Source: an uncultured Litorivicinus sp.
GTDB taxonomy: Bacteria > Pseudomonadota > Gammaproteobacteria > Pseudomonadales > Litorivicinaceae
DNA: 7,911 bases
Assembly (NCBI GenBank): GCA_938091715.1
Contig: CALKMT010000077.1
Coordinates: 1 to 7,911, forward strand
Reading direction: 5' to 3'
Shown here in pieces: positions 1 through 6,204 of the stretch (position 1 is its first letter; the number at the start of each line of letters is the position of its first letter). The translations under genes and the position numbers were made by a program. The notes beneath the pieces were generated by a model, which did not search any database, was not told the origin of the DNA, and was given only the letters and a program-made list of their open reading frames with translations.

Positions 1-446
1 ATGTTTTGTATGCCACGCATCTGATGCCGCACTTTTCCACCTTGCCCCAGCGTATCCGGGGACCCTTGGCCTTTATCCTGACGGACGAGGCATTCGCCAC
101 CACCGTCAGCCGACTGAATACCCAGACCCCTGGCAATATCGCTTGGTATTACGCAGGCGCCGGCCTGTGCCTGTATCTGTTTTGGCAGATCGCGACCGTC
201 GCCGGCCTGGTCGCCGGTCAGCAGTTTCCAGAAATCAACGACTGGGGCCTAGAGGTGGCCATGGTGGTGGCCTTCACCGGGGTGGTGGTCGGCAGCCTGA
301 AAAACCGGGCCGGCTGGGCCTGTGCCGCCACCGCCGGCGGAGCCATGTTGTTGACCCATGATTGGCCGAACCAGCTGGGATTATTAAGCAGCGCATTGCT
401 GGGCATTGCGGTTGGGGTGGGACTGCAGCGGAGGGCAGCCCAATGA
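1..446 (+). CDS. azlC: AzlC-family branched-chain amino acid exporter, large subunit (5'-truncated)
   Basis: This is the C-terminal part, about 147 codons, of an inner-membrane permease of the AzlC/YgaZ family. The reading frame is open back to base 3, so the true start lies upstream of the window. The visible protein starts with the family-typical stretch YATHLMPHF followed by GPLAFILTDEAFA, a recognisable AzlC segment. Hydrophobic helices follow around LCLYLFWQIATVAGLVAG, VAMVVAFTGVVVG and the C-terminal LLSSALLGIAVGVGL. Full-length members are about 230-250 residues, so roughly 60% is visible. AzlC works with the small membrane protein AzlD to export branched-chain amino acids or analogues. 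The overlapping azlD start directly downstream (ATGA overlap) supports the identity. The exported substrate of this copy cannot be read from sequence. Confidence 0.85.
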   Translation, partial: VLYATHLMPHFSTLPQRIRGPLAFILTDEAFATTVSRLNTQTPGNIAWYYAGAGLCLYLFWQIATVAGLVAGQQFPEINDWGLEVAMVVAFTGVVVGSLKNRAGWACAATAGGAMLLTHDWPNQLGLLSSALLGIAVGVGLQRRAAQ

Positions 447-757
447 ACGAATGGATCTTGGTGATTGGCATGATGCTGGTGACCTTTTTGCCGCGCTATT
501 TGCCCATCGCCCTGGCCGGACGCGTCGAGTTGCCGGCATGGCTGCACGATGCTTTGGGATTTGTGCCCATCGCGGTTTTGACCGCCTTGGTGGTTCAGGT
601 GGCGGCCTTTGATTCCGGGCAACTGGTGCTGAACTGGCAAAATGCTCAACTGTGGGCCGTGCTGGCCGCTGGACTGATGGCCATGGCCGGTCGCAACCTG
701 CTGAGCATTATCGCCGTTGGCGTGCTGGTTTACGGCTTGGCGCGCTGGCTGCTATAG
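443..757 (+). CDS. azlD: AzlD-family branched-chain amino acid exporter, small subunit
   Basis: A 104-residue, very hydrophobic protein with the AzlD signature near the N-terminus: a first helix (WILVIGMMLVTFLPRYLPIA) running into the conserved T-x-x-x-R-x-x-P pattern, then PAWLHDALGFVPIAVLTALV. Three or four transmembrane segments are apparent, and the length is normal for the family. The ATG at 443 is chosen over an in-frame upstream start at 362 because it forms the ATGA overlap with the azlC stop, has a GGAGGG ribosome-binding site at about 430-435, and gives the family N-terminus. The 4-nt overlap implies translational coupling and equal production of the two subunits of the exporter. 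No convincing terminator follows the stop. Confidence 0.9.
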   Translation: MNEWILVIGMMLVTFLPRYLPIALAGRVELPAWLHDALGFVPIAVLTALVVQVAAFDSGQLVLNWQNAQLWAVLAAGLMAMAGRNLLSIIAVGVLVYGLARWLL

Positions 758-813
758 AACAGTTTTTCTAATCCATTTGAGACAAAAGATCGCTCGCCAA
801 ATCACCGCGCCAG

Positions 814-826
814 GCGGATCATCCGC
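814..826. repeat. 13-nt perfect palindrome (candidate operator)
   Basis: GCGGAT, a single central C, then ATCCGC. The two 6-bp arms are perfect inverted repeats. The element lies between azlD and the short ORF at 848, just ahead of that ORF's Shine-Dalgarno sequence. Its symmetry suits a dimeric regulator binding site, but a palindrome of this size in GC-rich DNA can arise by chance, and no convincing -35/-10 pair could be placed beside it. Confidence 0.3.
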
Positions 827-835
827 TCATCACTT

Positions 836-840
836 GGAGG
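836..840 (+). promoter_or_regulatory. Strong Shine-Dalgarno of the short ORF at 848
   Basis: GGAGG sits 7 nt before the ATG at 848-850. This is close to the ideal ribosome-binding sequence and spacing, and it is the main reason to believe the following 43-codon ORF is translated. Confidence 0.65.
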
Positions 841-847
841 ATCACAG

Positions 848-979
848 ATGAAAAAATCCAGCACCCAAACGCCCTTACCCCGCCTGACCGCCGCACTCAG
901 CCGCGCTTTTGGAGTGCCCGCTGCCATGCCGAAAAACGCACACAAACGCCCGGTCCTGGCCACGCACTGGTACGTCTAA
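848..979 (+). CDS. Short ORF (43 aa), unknown basic peptide or leader peptide
   Basis: This ORF of 43 codons plus TAA starts at ATG 848 behind an excellent GGAGG site. The peptide begins MKKSSTQTPLPRLTAALSR and ends KRPVLATHWYV. It is strongly basic (Lys/Arg/His throughout), proline-containing, has no transmembrane segment or clear signal peptide, and has no cysteines. I do not recognise a family. It ends 38 nt before the start of the secreted metallo-hydrolase gene at 1018, with a perfect stem-loop between them. It could therefore be a genuine small protein co-transcribed with the hydrolase, or a leader peptide whose translation governs that hairpin. Against it: the length is short enough to be chance, and only the ribosome-binding site argues for expression. 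Confidence 0.5.
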   Translation: MKKSSTQTPLPRLTAALSRAFGVPAAMPKNAHKRPVLATHWYV

Positions 980-994
980 TCTCTTGTATCTGAA

Positions 995-1015
995 CGCCTA
1001 GGGCCCACCTAGGCG
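995..1015 (+). promoter_or_regulatory. Perfect 8-bp stem-loop next to the hydrolase start codon
   Basis: CGCCTAGG (995-1002), loop GCCCA (1003-1007), CCTAGGCG (1008-1015). The second arm contains the only purine-rich ribosome-binding-like bases (AGGCGG) before ATG 1018, so folding would hide them. No T-run follows on the plus strand, so it is not a standard intrinsic terminator for the preceding short ORF. The position between a short ORF and the next start suits translational control, but this is inferred from structure alone. Confidence 0.55.
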
Positions 1016-1017
1016 GA

Positions 1018-2070
1018 ATGATAAAAACACTCTTGCTGTCAGCCTTGGCAGTCACCCTGACCGCCCAGGCGTCGACGCCCGCGCACCATCTGCCCGATGG
1101 GACATTTACCAACACGGACGGCTCTCAGTCCGACAAGCCCTTTAGTGAGTTGATGCGCTGGCGCAGCGAACGAGGGGACCTGCCCCTGGATGAGTATTTC
1201 TCGGACGCCCGGATTGAAAAAACCCTTACTGCGCTGAACTACCGACCCAATACGCCTATTCCAGACGCGCCCGAGCGTGGTGCCGTGGTGACCTGGCTTG
1301 GCCACGCCAGCTTCTTGATCCAAACCCCCAACCTAACGCTTTTAACCGACCCGCACCTGACCAGTCGCGCCTCGCCATTTTCCTTTGCCGGGCCAAAACG
1401 ATTTGGCCCCAAGCCCATGGACGTCAACGCCCTACCACCCGTCGACGTGGTGGTCATCAGCCACAACCACTACGACCACCTGGACAAACGAACGATCAAG
1501 GCGCTGCTGAAATCGCAGTCTTCCGAACCCCGCTGGTTGGTCCCGCTGGGCTTGGCGTCCTGGTTCAAGGGCGTGGGAGCCGACAACGTGCGGGAAATGG
1601 ATTGGTGGCAAATTGAGGGGGTTGGGGATGCCGATGTGCATTTCGTGCCCGTTCACCATTGGAGCGCTCGCACCCCAACCAACCGCAACAAGACCCTGTG
1701 GGGCGGCTGGGTGCTGAAGTCTGACGACTTGGATTATTTCTTTGCTGGGGACACGGGTTGGTCCAGTGATTTTCGCGACATTGGCCAGCGTTTGGGGCCG
1801 TTCGATCTAAGCAGCCTGCCGGTTGGGGCCTATGAGCCGCGATGGTTTATGAAACAGCACCACGTCAATCCGGCCGAGGCGGTGGACATCCACCTGGCCG
1901 TGCGCAGCGACCGGTCGATTGGCATGCACTGGGGCACCTTTCAGCTGACCGACGAACCCTACGATCAGCCGGTCATGGACTTGGCTGCGGCGCGCAAGGC
2001 CAAGGGGGTCAGTGCCGATGAGTTTTTCGTCCTACCCCACGGCGCCAGTGTCCAGGTCGACCCACCCTGA
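1018..2070 (+). CDS. Secreted metallo-beta-lactamase-fold hydrolase, NAPE-PLD-like
   Basis: A 350-residue protein with a Sec signal peptide (residues 1-18, hydrophobic LLLSALAVTLT, cleavage likely after AQA), so the mature enzyme is probably periplasmic. The metallo-beta-lactamase fold shows W-L-G-H-A-S at 93-98, LLTDPHL at 108-114, and the metal motif H149-N-H151-Y-D153-H154-L-D. Further likely metal ligands are H213/H214, D245 (AGDTGW) and H304 (GMHWGTF). The ASPFSFAGPKRFGP and late EPRWFMKQHHVNPAEAV segments resemble the N-acyl-phosphatidylethanolamine phospholipase D group rather than beta-lactamases or UlaG. Members of that group cleave phosphodiester bonds in N-acylated phospholipids, though many bacterial homologues are uncharacterised. 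The start is supported by the signal peptide; its ribosome-binding bases lie almost against the ATG and inside a stem-loop. The stop is one base from the stop of the convergent nitroreductase. Confidence 0.85.
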   Translation: MIKTLLLSALAVTLTAQASTPAHHLPDGTFTNTDGSQSDKPFSELMRWRSERGDLPLDEYFSDARIEKTLTALNYRPNTPIPDAPERGAVVTWLGHASFLIQTPNLTLLTDPHLTSRASPFSFAGPKRFGPKPMDVNALPPVDVVVISHNHYDHLDKRTIKALLKSQSSEPRWLVPLGLASWFKGVGADNVREMDWWQIEGVGDADVHFVPVHHWSARTPTNRNKTLWGGWVLKSDDLDYFFAGDTGWSSDFRDIGQRLGPFDLSSLPVGAYEPRWFMKQHHVNPAEAVDIHLAVRSDRSIGMHWGTFQLTDEPYDQPVMDLAAARKAKGVSADEFFVLPHGASVQVDPP

Positions 2071-2071
2071 A

Positions 2072-2641
2072 TTACAGGATCTGGCAGGCCTGCTCGAAGG
2101 ACAAACGTGCCCCGCGGGGATAAAACTCAGATTCGTCCGCGACTCCCAACATGATCACAAAGCTGCAACGCCAAGAGGATTCAGCAAAGAACGCCTGGTC
2201 GATCGCGTCGCGGTCGATGCCGGCCATCGGACCGGCAGTCCAGCCCTGAGCGCGAGCGGCGGCGATAAACATGCCGGCCTGCAGGTGCGCACTGCGCTGA
2301 ATCATCTCCGACCGTTTGGCGGCCGGCATGTCCGCAAAGGGCGATGACTCGGCAAGATGCGGGGCCAGGGTCGCCAAATGCTGATCAAACTCAGTGTCAA
2401 ACGCCACGATGGCCGTGACCGGCGCCGAATCAAATTTCGGTTGGTTGCCCGGCAGAATCCCTGGGCGCAGGCGGGCCTTGGCCTCGTGGGAGTGAGCAAA
2501 CACCAGGCGCATTGGGCAGGTATTGCTCTCGGACGGCGCCCACTTCGCGATCTCGTACAGCGCGCGAATATCGGCCTGGGTCATTTCCGCGTCGGTGTAA
2601 ATTTTGCCGCTACGGGCCTGGGTAAAGATCTGCTCAATCAC
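2072..2641 (-). CDS. Nitroreductase family protein, RutE/HadB-like (malonic semialdehyde reductase type)
   Basis: A 189-residue FMN-dependent oxidoreductase of the nitroreductase fold, closest to the RutE/HadB subgroup (E. coli RutE is 196 aa). Matching features are KWAPSESNTCPMRLVF (33-48), the APVTAIVAFDTEF segment (73-85), GPMAGIDRDAIDQAFF (137-152) and the C-terminal YPRGARLSFEQ (174-184). RutE reduces malonic semialdehyde to 3-hydroxypropionate during pyrimidine breakdown. No other rut genes are visible, so the substrate here is open. The GTG at 2641 is preferred over an in-frame TTG at 2698 because it has an AGGA ribosome-binding site 8 nt upstream and gives the family length. The cytosolic enzyme appears to be a single-gene unit divergent from the EamA permease. 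Confidence 0.85.
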   Translation of the reverse strand: MIEQIFTQARSGKIYTDAEMTQADIRALYEIAKWAPSESNTCPMRLVFAHSHEAKARLRPGILPGNQPKFDSAPVTAIVAFDTEFDQHLATLAPHLAESSPFADMPAAKRSEMIQRSAHLQAGMFIAAARAQGWTAGPMAGIDRDAIDQAFFAESSWRCSFVIMLGVADESEFYPRGARLSFEQACQIL

Positions 2642-2730
2642 GTGAAATTTCCTGCTAAGTATCGGACGGGGCGGCCACCCTAGCCGGAATCGCGACAAAC
2701 ATCATCGATTTCCGGTACCACATGCCCACA

Positions 2731-2762
2731 GATCTGGTCACACCGGATCATTGCGGTCACAC
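2731..2762. repeat. Direct repeat GGTCACAC x2 with imperfect palindrome in a divergent intergenic region
   Basis: GGTCACAC occurs at 2736-2743 and again at 2755-2762, with starts 19 bp apart, or about two helical turns. The first copy also sits in an imperfect palindrome (GATCTGGT, CAC, ACCGGATC; 2731-2749; 7 of 8 arm positions pair). The element lies between the divergent nitroreductase (start 2641) and EamA permease (start 2796), where a shared regulator could bind. No clear sigma-70 boxes were found next to it. It is suggestive only. Confidence 0.35.
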
Positions 2763-2795
2763 TGCGGACCGACTCATTTTCGATAGAAGCGCCTT

Positions 2796-3653
2796 GTGAC
2801 CTCTGACAGCAATAACTCCAAGTACATCCTGTTCATGGTCGTCTCGATGGCCGGCTTTGCCATTGAGGACGCGGTGATCAAGCAGTTGGCCATTGACCTG
2901 CCGATCTCGCAGGTACTGATGCTGATCGGGCTGACCGGCGGCGGCATGTTTTGGGTCATGGCCCGCCTGCGGTCCGTGCATTTGCTGCATGCTTCAATGG
3001 CGACCCGAAAATTTGTGGTCCGCTCGTTTTGCGAACTCGGCGCGGCGATCAGCTTTGTGACCGCCATTGTGTATGCCTCACTGGGCGCGTCCTCGGCGAT
3101 ATTGCAGGCCACGCCTCTGGCAGTGGCGCTGGGTGGCATGTTGTTCCTGAAACAATCCGTCAGTGCCCGGCAGTGGTTCGTTATCTTGATTGGCTTTTGC
3201 GGCGTTATCCTGATCATCCAGCCGGGTATGCAAGGGTTTCATCCCGCCAGTTTGCTGGCCGTGTTGTCGGTCTTGTTTCTGGCGACCCGGGACCTGATCA
3301 CCCGCTCGATCGCAAGCTCTATTGATCCCATCGCCATCTCGTTTTGGAGCTTTTTCGCGCTGTTCGTTGCGGGAATCGTGACCATCCCGTTGTACGGCAC
3401 CTTTAGCCCGATTCAGGGCTCGCACGCGGGGCTGTTGGTGTTGTCGATGATCGCGGGGACAGGCGCTTATCTGGCGGTGGTGATGGCCACTCGAGGGGGC
3501 GACGTGGCGGTGGTGGCGCCCTTTCGCTATAGCCGTTTGGTGTTTGCCATGGTGCTGGCCGTTGTATTTTTCGACGAGGCCATCACCTGGCCGATCGTCG
3601 CCGGCAGCGCCCTAATCGTCGGGTCAGGTTTGCTGACCCTACGCGCGGGATAA
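2796..3653 (+). CDS. EamA/DMT-superfamily transporter
   Basis: A 285-residue integral membrane protein with about ten hydrophobic helices in two EamA repeats (roughly residues 10-143 and 150-283). The first repeat ends with the typical AILQATPLAVALGGMLFL ... GFCGVILIIQPG pattern. The second ends with VVAPFRYSRLVFAMVLAVVFFDEAITWPIVAGSALIVGSGL, the characteristic x-F-x-E-x-x-x-x-x-x-x-G-x-x-L-I-x-x-G signature. Such drug/metabolite transporters move small metabolites across the inner membrane; the substrate cannot be inferred. The start is the GTG at 2796, giving a short polar N-terminus before helix 1. Its ribosome-binding site is weak (GAAG about 7 nt upstream), and the internal ATG at 2835 would remove part of helix 1. 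Its stop codon lies inside the A-run that forms the T-tail of the opposing terminator. Confidence 0.85.
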   Translation: MTSDSNNSKYILFMVVSMAGFAIEDAVIKQLAIDLPISQVLMLIGLTGGGMFWVMARLRSVHLLHASMATRKFVVRSFCELGAAISFVTAIVYASLGASSAILQATPLAVALGGMLFLKQSVSARQWFVILIGFCGVILIIQPGMQGFHPASLLAVLSVLFLATRDLITRSIASSIDPIAISFWSFFALFVAGIVTIPLYGTFSPIQGSHAGLLVLSMIAGTGAYLAVVMATRGGDVAVVAPFRYSRLVFAMVLAVVFFDEAITWPIVAGSALIVGSGLLTLRAG

Positions 3654-3677
3654 AAAACGGGTGCCCCAGGGGCACCC
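3651..3677 (-). terminator. Rho-independent terminator of the minus-strand pdsO unit
   Basis: GGGTGCCCC (3659-3667), A, GGGGCACCC (3669-3677) is a perfect 9-bp inverted repeat that folds with a short loop. Read on the minus strand it is followed by G and then six T (complement of A3652-A3657), the classic intrinsic terminator layout. It lies 43 nt past the OmpA-family stop codon. On the plus strand the stem is followed by AAAGTA, so it is not a good terminator for the EamA gene, whose TAA stop overlaps the tail. Confidence 0.85.
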
Positions 3678-3720
3678 AAAGTAGGCGCTGCGCAGTGGGG
3701 CGCGCCCGACCCCGCCATGA

Positions 3721-4395
3721 TTATTTCGCGCTGTACAGCGAGGACTCGGATTCGGGGAATTGCAGCGTGACCTGGACTCGGCGGTCCCGAGCATTTTGAC
3801 CGCTGGCGGCCGATTCCCCATGCCCCTTCCAGGAAACCGCCACCACCGGCACCCCCTGATTGACCAATTCATCACCTACCACCGCGGCTCGAGCCTCGCT
3901 CAGGGCTTGGTTGGTCTCGGCGCTGCCCCGCTGATCCGCATGTCCCTCGAGTAAGATACGCAATTCCGGCAGGTCCCTGGCGGCATCCGCCAAGGCTTGT
4001 AGCGTTGGCACATACTGATCCGCCAGCTGGGCCGACTGGGTGTCAAACAACAGCGCCATCGGCACCTCTTGGACCAAGGTTTTTAGGGCCACCAAGGTTT
4101 GCTGCTGGGATTGAATTTGCCGCTCTAGCGCGGCCAGTTCCTGGCGTCGCTGATTGACCTGGGCCTGCAGCGTCGCCCGCTGATCCTGGACCTGAGCCAA
4201 CTCCTGGGCTTGCATCCGATCCAAGCCTAAAAAGTTACCAAAGGTGGCGCCGACCGCCAGACCGACAGGGCCGGCAATCAAACCGCCCAGCACCGCACCG
4301 GAACCGACGCCGATATGCTGTGGGGCGCGTGAATCGGCCAACACCGAGCCCGCGCTCAGTGCGCCGGTCAATAATACTGTTTGGATAATTTTCAT
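3721..4395 (-). CDS. pdsO: OmpA-family envelope protein, PdsO-like
   Basis: A 224-residue exported protein with a signal peptide (1-20, cleavage near VLA/DS). A glycine-zipper segment follows (28-57, GVGSGAVLGGLIAGPVGLAVG), then a Gln-rich coiled coil (about 60-108) and a C-terminal OmpA peptidoglycan-binding domain (about 112-212). The OmpA domain shows LLFDTQSAQL, EGHADQRGSAETNQALSEARA (with D154 where diaminopimelate binders have Asp), KGHGES and NARDRRVQV. This order matches the PdsO proteins of the proteobacterial dedicated sortase system, and the adjacent kinase and regulator also fit. It likely anchors to the cell wall. The ATG at 4395 has a strong GGAG site (AAGGAGTGACTC before the ATG). 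It lies 84 nt after the kinase gene and is followed by an intrinsic terminator. The generic alternative is an unassigned OmpA/glycine-zipper protein. Confidence 0.75.
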   Translation of the reverse strand: MKIIQTVLLTGALSAGSVLADSRAPQHIGVGSGAVLGGLIAGPVGLAVGATFGNFLGLDRMQAQELAQVQDQRATLQAQVNQRRQELAALERQIQSQQQTLVALKTLVQEVPMALLFDTQSAQLADQYVPTLQALADAARDLPELRILLEGHADQRGSAETNQALSEARAAVVGDELVNQGVPVVAVSWKGHGESAASGQNARDRRVQVTLQFPESESSLYSAK

Positions 4396-4397
4396 GA

Positions 4398-4419
4398 GTC
4401 ACTCCTTCATTGCAGTGAC
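4398..4419 (-). promoter_or_regulatory. Small hairpin overlapping the pdsO ribosome-binding site
   Basis: In the pdsO mRNA sense, GTCACT and AGTGAC are perfect 6-nt complements separated by a 10-nt loop. The second arm includes part of the GGAGTGAC ribosome-binding region just before the ATG. The stem could dampen translation relative to the upstream kinase. It is short and AT-containing, so it may be incidental. Confidence 0.3.
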
Positions 4420-4479
4420 GGCATTACACCCCTTCTGTTCTCAGCAAGATGGGAGCAAGGCTGAAGCAATGATGGACAA

Positions 4480-6204
4480 TCAGTGGAGATCGGTCTGCTG
4501 GGGTATGCCTCGGATCCAGATCGCCACCCCGTCCGGCTGATTTTCCGCCATCAGGTGGCCACCCAAGGCTTGAGCAATTTGATCAACCACGTACAGGCCC
4601 AGCCCTAAATGTGTACCGGTCTGGTCCTGCCGTGAGGCGGTGAAAAAATCCCGACGCCCAATGCTTTCCGGGGACTTCAGCGGCGGTCCCTGATTGATCA
4701 CCGCCAGATCCACCGAAAACAGTTGATCCACCAAGCACAATCGGATGCGGCCGCCTGTGGGCGTGAAGTCGCAAGCATTGTCGATCAATTTGTCGATCAT
4801 TTGCTCGATTCGTTGGCCTGCGCCCTGGATCCAAATCGGATGATCCGGCAGCTCAAGCGACCACTCCACATCCCCGCGCAAGTAGACCAGCGACTGAGCA
4901 TACTCCTGGCACAACTGGGTCAAATTAATCCGGCTTGGGGTTTCACCTCGCAGGGCTTCCTCAAGACTGGCGGCCTCGGTGATACGGATCAAGGTGCTGT
5001 TGAGCTTGGCAATCCCTCGGCCTGCGGCCTGCTTTAGCCGCTCTTGTTCCGCAGGCTCGGTCTCGTCGGACAGCAGCTCTAACGAAGTTTGCAAGGTGCT
5101 CATGGGGTTGGCCAATTCGTGGCGCAGCGTGCGGGGAATCTGAGTCAGAAACGCCTGATAACGGGCCAGCTCGGTCAACAGCGACTGCATCTCTCGGCTG
5201 AGCACCCCAACTTCGTCCTGATGGCCGCTGTCGGTAAAGCGAATGCCCGAATCCAATGCGGTGGGGCTGGCCAGTTGCGCCTGCAATTCCCGTCGTAGCC
5301 GATGGATCCGCCGGGATAATCGGGTGGTCCAGACCATCAAACCGCCAGACAGCAACAAAGCGATGACGGTGATTTGCCCGATCAAGGAGCTTAAGGCCGC
5401 TTGTAACTGCTGAATGGCGGTCGGAACCGGGCCCAGCACCTGAACCCGGGCTATTAAACGCCCGTCGACCAACACCGGCACCTCGGCCTGCAATTGCCGC
5501 CCCGGCACAGCCGGGGTTTGCGCCAGGATTCGCCGTGCTGGATCCAGCACTCGGATCTGCCGCTCGTCCAGGGCCAAACTCTGCGCCAAACGTAGAATCG
5601 ATGTTGGGTGCAATGCCACGGGAAACGCCGGCCCACCGTTCCAGGTCACCAAACTGTCCAACGGCAGGCCAGCGGTTGGCAAGGCGAACTCAAGCCGGGC
5701 AGAGCCACCTTGATCCCAACGCTGGATCGACAGTCGCCGCCCCCGGAACTGGGCTCGGGCGGTGCTTGGGCCTACGCTTTGAATGCTCAGATTCAGCCCA
5801 GAGCCAAACGAAAAAACCCAATCGATGGGTTGATCCCCGGCCACTTCAATAAATCCGTACAACTGCGACAGGTGCTGGGCTATCCGAATACGGGTCGAGC
5901 CTTGGGAGAACACCAAGGCGCCCTCGGGCCACTCCTCGGCAAACCCATCGACCTGCAACGCAAAGCCGACACTGGCAATCGGATTACGCTCCCCGGCGAC
6001 CTCGGGCAGGCGAACTTGGGCAGCCGTCAGTTGACGGGCTAGAGTAAATCCCATGGAACGCAACACCTGTGTTTCGGCTCGATCCGACAGGGCCTGAACC
6101 GTTTGCAGGGTTTGCCAGGACAGCCAGGGCAGCGCGACCAGCAGCACCAGCACCGGCACCAGCATTAACCGCAAGCCCCATTGGCGCCGGGTCAGTCGAG
6201 CCAC
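4480..6204 (-). CDS. pdsS: Sensor histidine kinase, dedicated-sortase-system type, with CBM9-like periplasmic domain
   Basis: A 574-residue inner-membrane kinase. Transmembrane helices lie at about 11-30 and 272-292, enclosing a roughly 240-residue periplasmic sensor. That sensor contains LQVDGFAEEWP (83-93) then LYGFIEVAGDQP (115-126), a pattern like the start of CBM9/DOMON-type beta sandwiches. A HAMP-like linker follows (about 293-347, with DEVG at 330-333), then the H-box PRTLRHELANP (phospho-acceptor H362), the N-box with N476 (LIDNACDFTPTG), and ATP-lid glycines (INQGPP; THLGLGLYVVDQIAQALGG). The H-box neighbourhood and the following IRITEAASLEEAL resemble kinases of the dedicated sortase system. 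The GTG start overlaps the regulator gene by 13 nt, implying coupling, with GCGGA about 7 nt upstream. The ligand is unknown, and the generic alternative is an unassigned OmpR-partner kinase. Confidence 0.8.
   Translation of the reverse strand: MARLTRRQWGLRLMLVPVLVLLVALPWLSWQTLQTVQALSDRAETQVLRSMGFTLARQLTAAQVRLPEVAGERNPIASVGFALQVDGFAEEWPEGALVFSQGSTRIRIAQHLSQLYGFIEVAGDQPIDWVFSFGSGLNLSIQSVGPSTARAQFRGRRLSIQRWDQGGSARLEFALPTAGLPLDSLVTWNGGPAFPVALHPTSILRLAQSLALDERQIRVLDPARRILAQTPAVPGRQLQAEVPVLVDGRLIARVQVLGPVPTAIQQLQAALSSLIGQITVIALLLSGGLMVWTTRLSRRIHRLRRELQAQLASPTALDSGIRFTDSGHQDEVGVLSREMQSLLTELARYQAFLTQIPRTLRHELANPMSTLQTSLELLSDETEPAEQERLKQAAGRGIAKLNSTLIRITEAASLEEALRGETPSRINLTQLCQEYAQSLVYLRGDVEWSLELPDHPIWIQGAGQRIEQMIDKLIDNACDFTPTGGRIRLCLVDQLFSVDLAVINQGPPLKSPESIGRRDFFTASRQDQTGTHLGLGLYVVDQIAQALGGHLMAENQPDGVAIWIRGIPQQTDLH

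Noticed and set aside
218..649. Minus-strand ORF (143 codons) across azlC/azlD
   Set aside because: It is antisense to a confident overlapping gene pair, with His/Gln-rich composition typical of reversed hydrophobic codons and no motif.
758..847. Promoter upstream of the short ORF (TTGAGA at 777-782 with AATCAC at 800-805)
   Set aside because: The -10 match is poor; the pair is no better than chance.
995..1015. Stem-loop as an intrinsic terminator of the short ORF
   Set aside because: No T-run follows on the plus strand; the sequence goes straight into the hydrolase start codon.
1018..2070. Classic beta-lactamase or UlaG lactonase identity for the metallo-hydrolase
   Set aside because: The metal motif is shared, but the flanking ASPFSFAGPKRFGP and FMKQHHVNPAEAV segments fit the NAPE-PLD-like group better.
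3659..3677. Hairpin as a bidirectional terminator also serving the EamA gene
   Set aside because: On the plus strand the stem is followed by AAAGTA, without a T-tail. Only the minus-strand reading has one.
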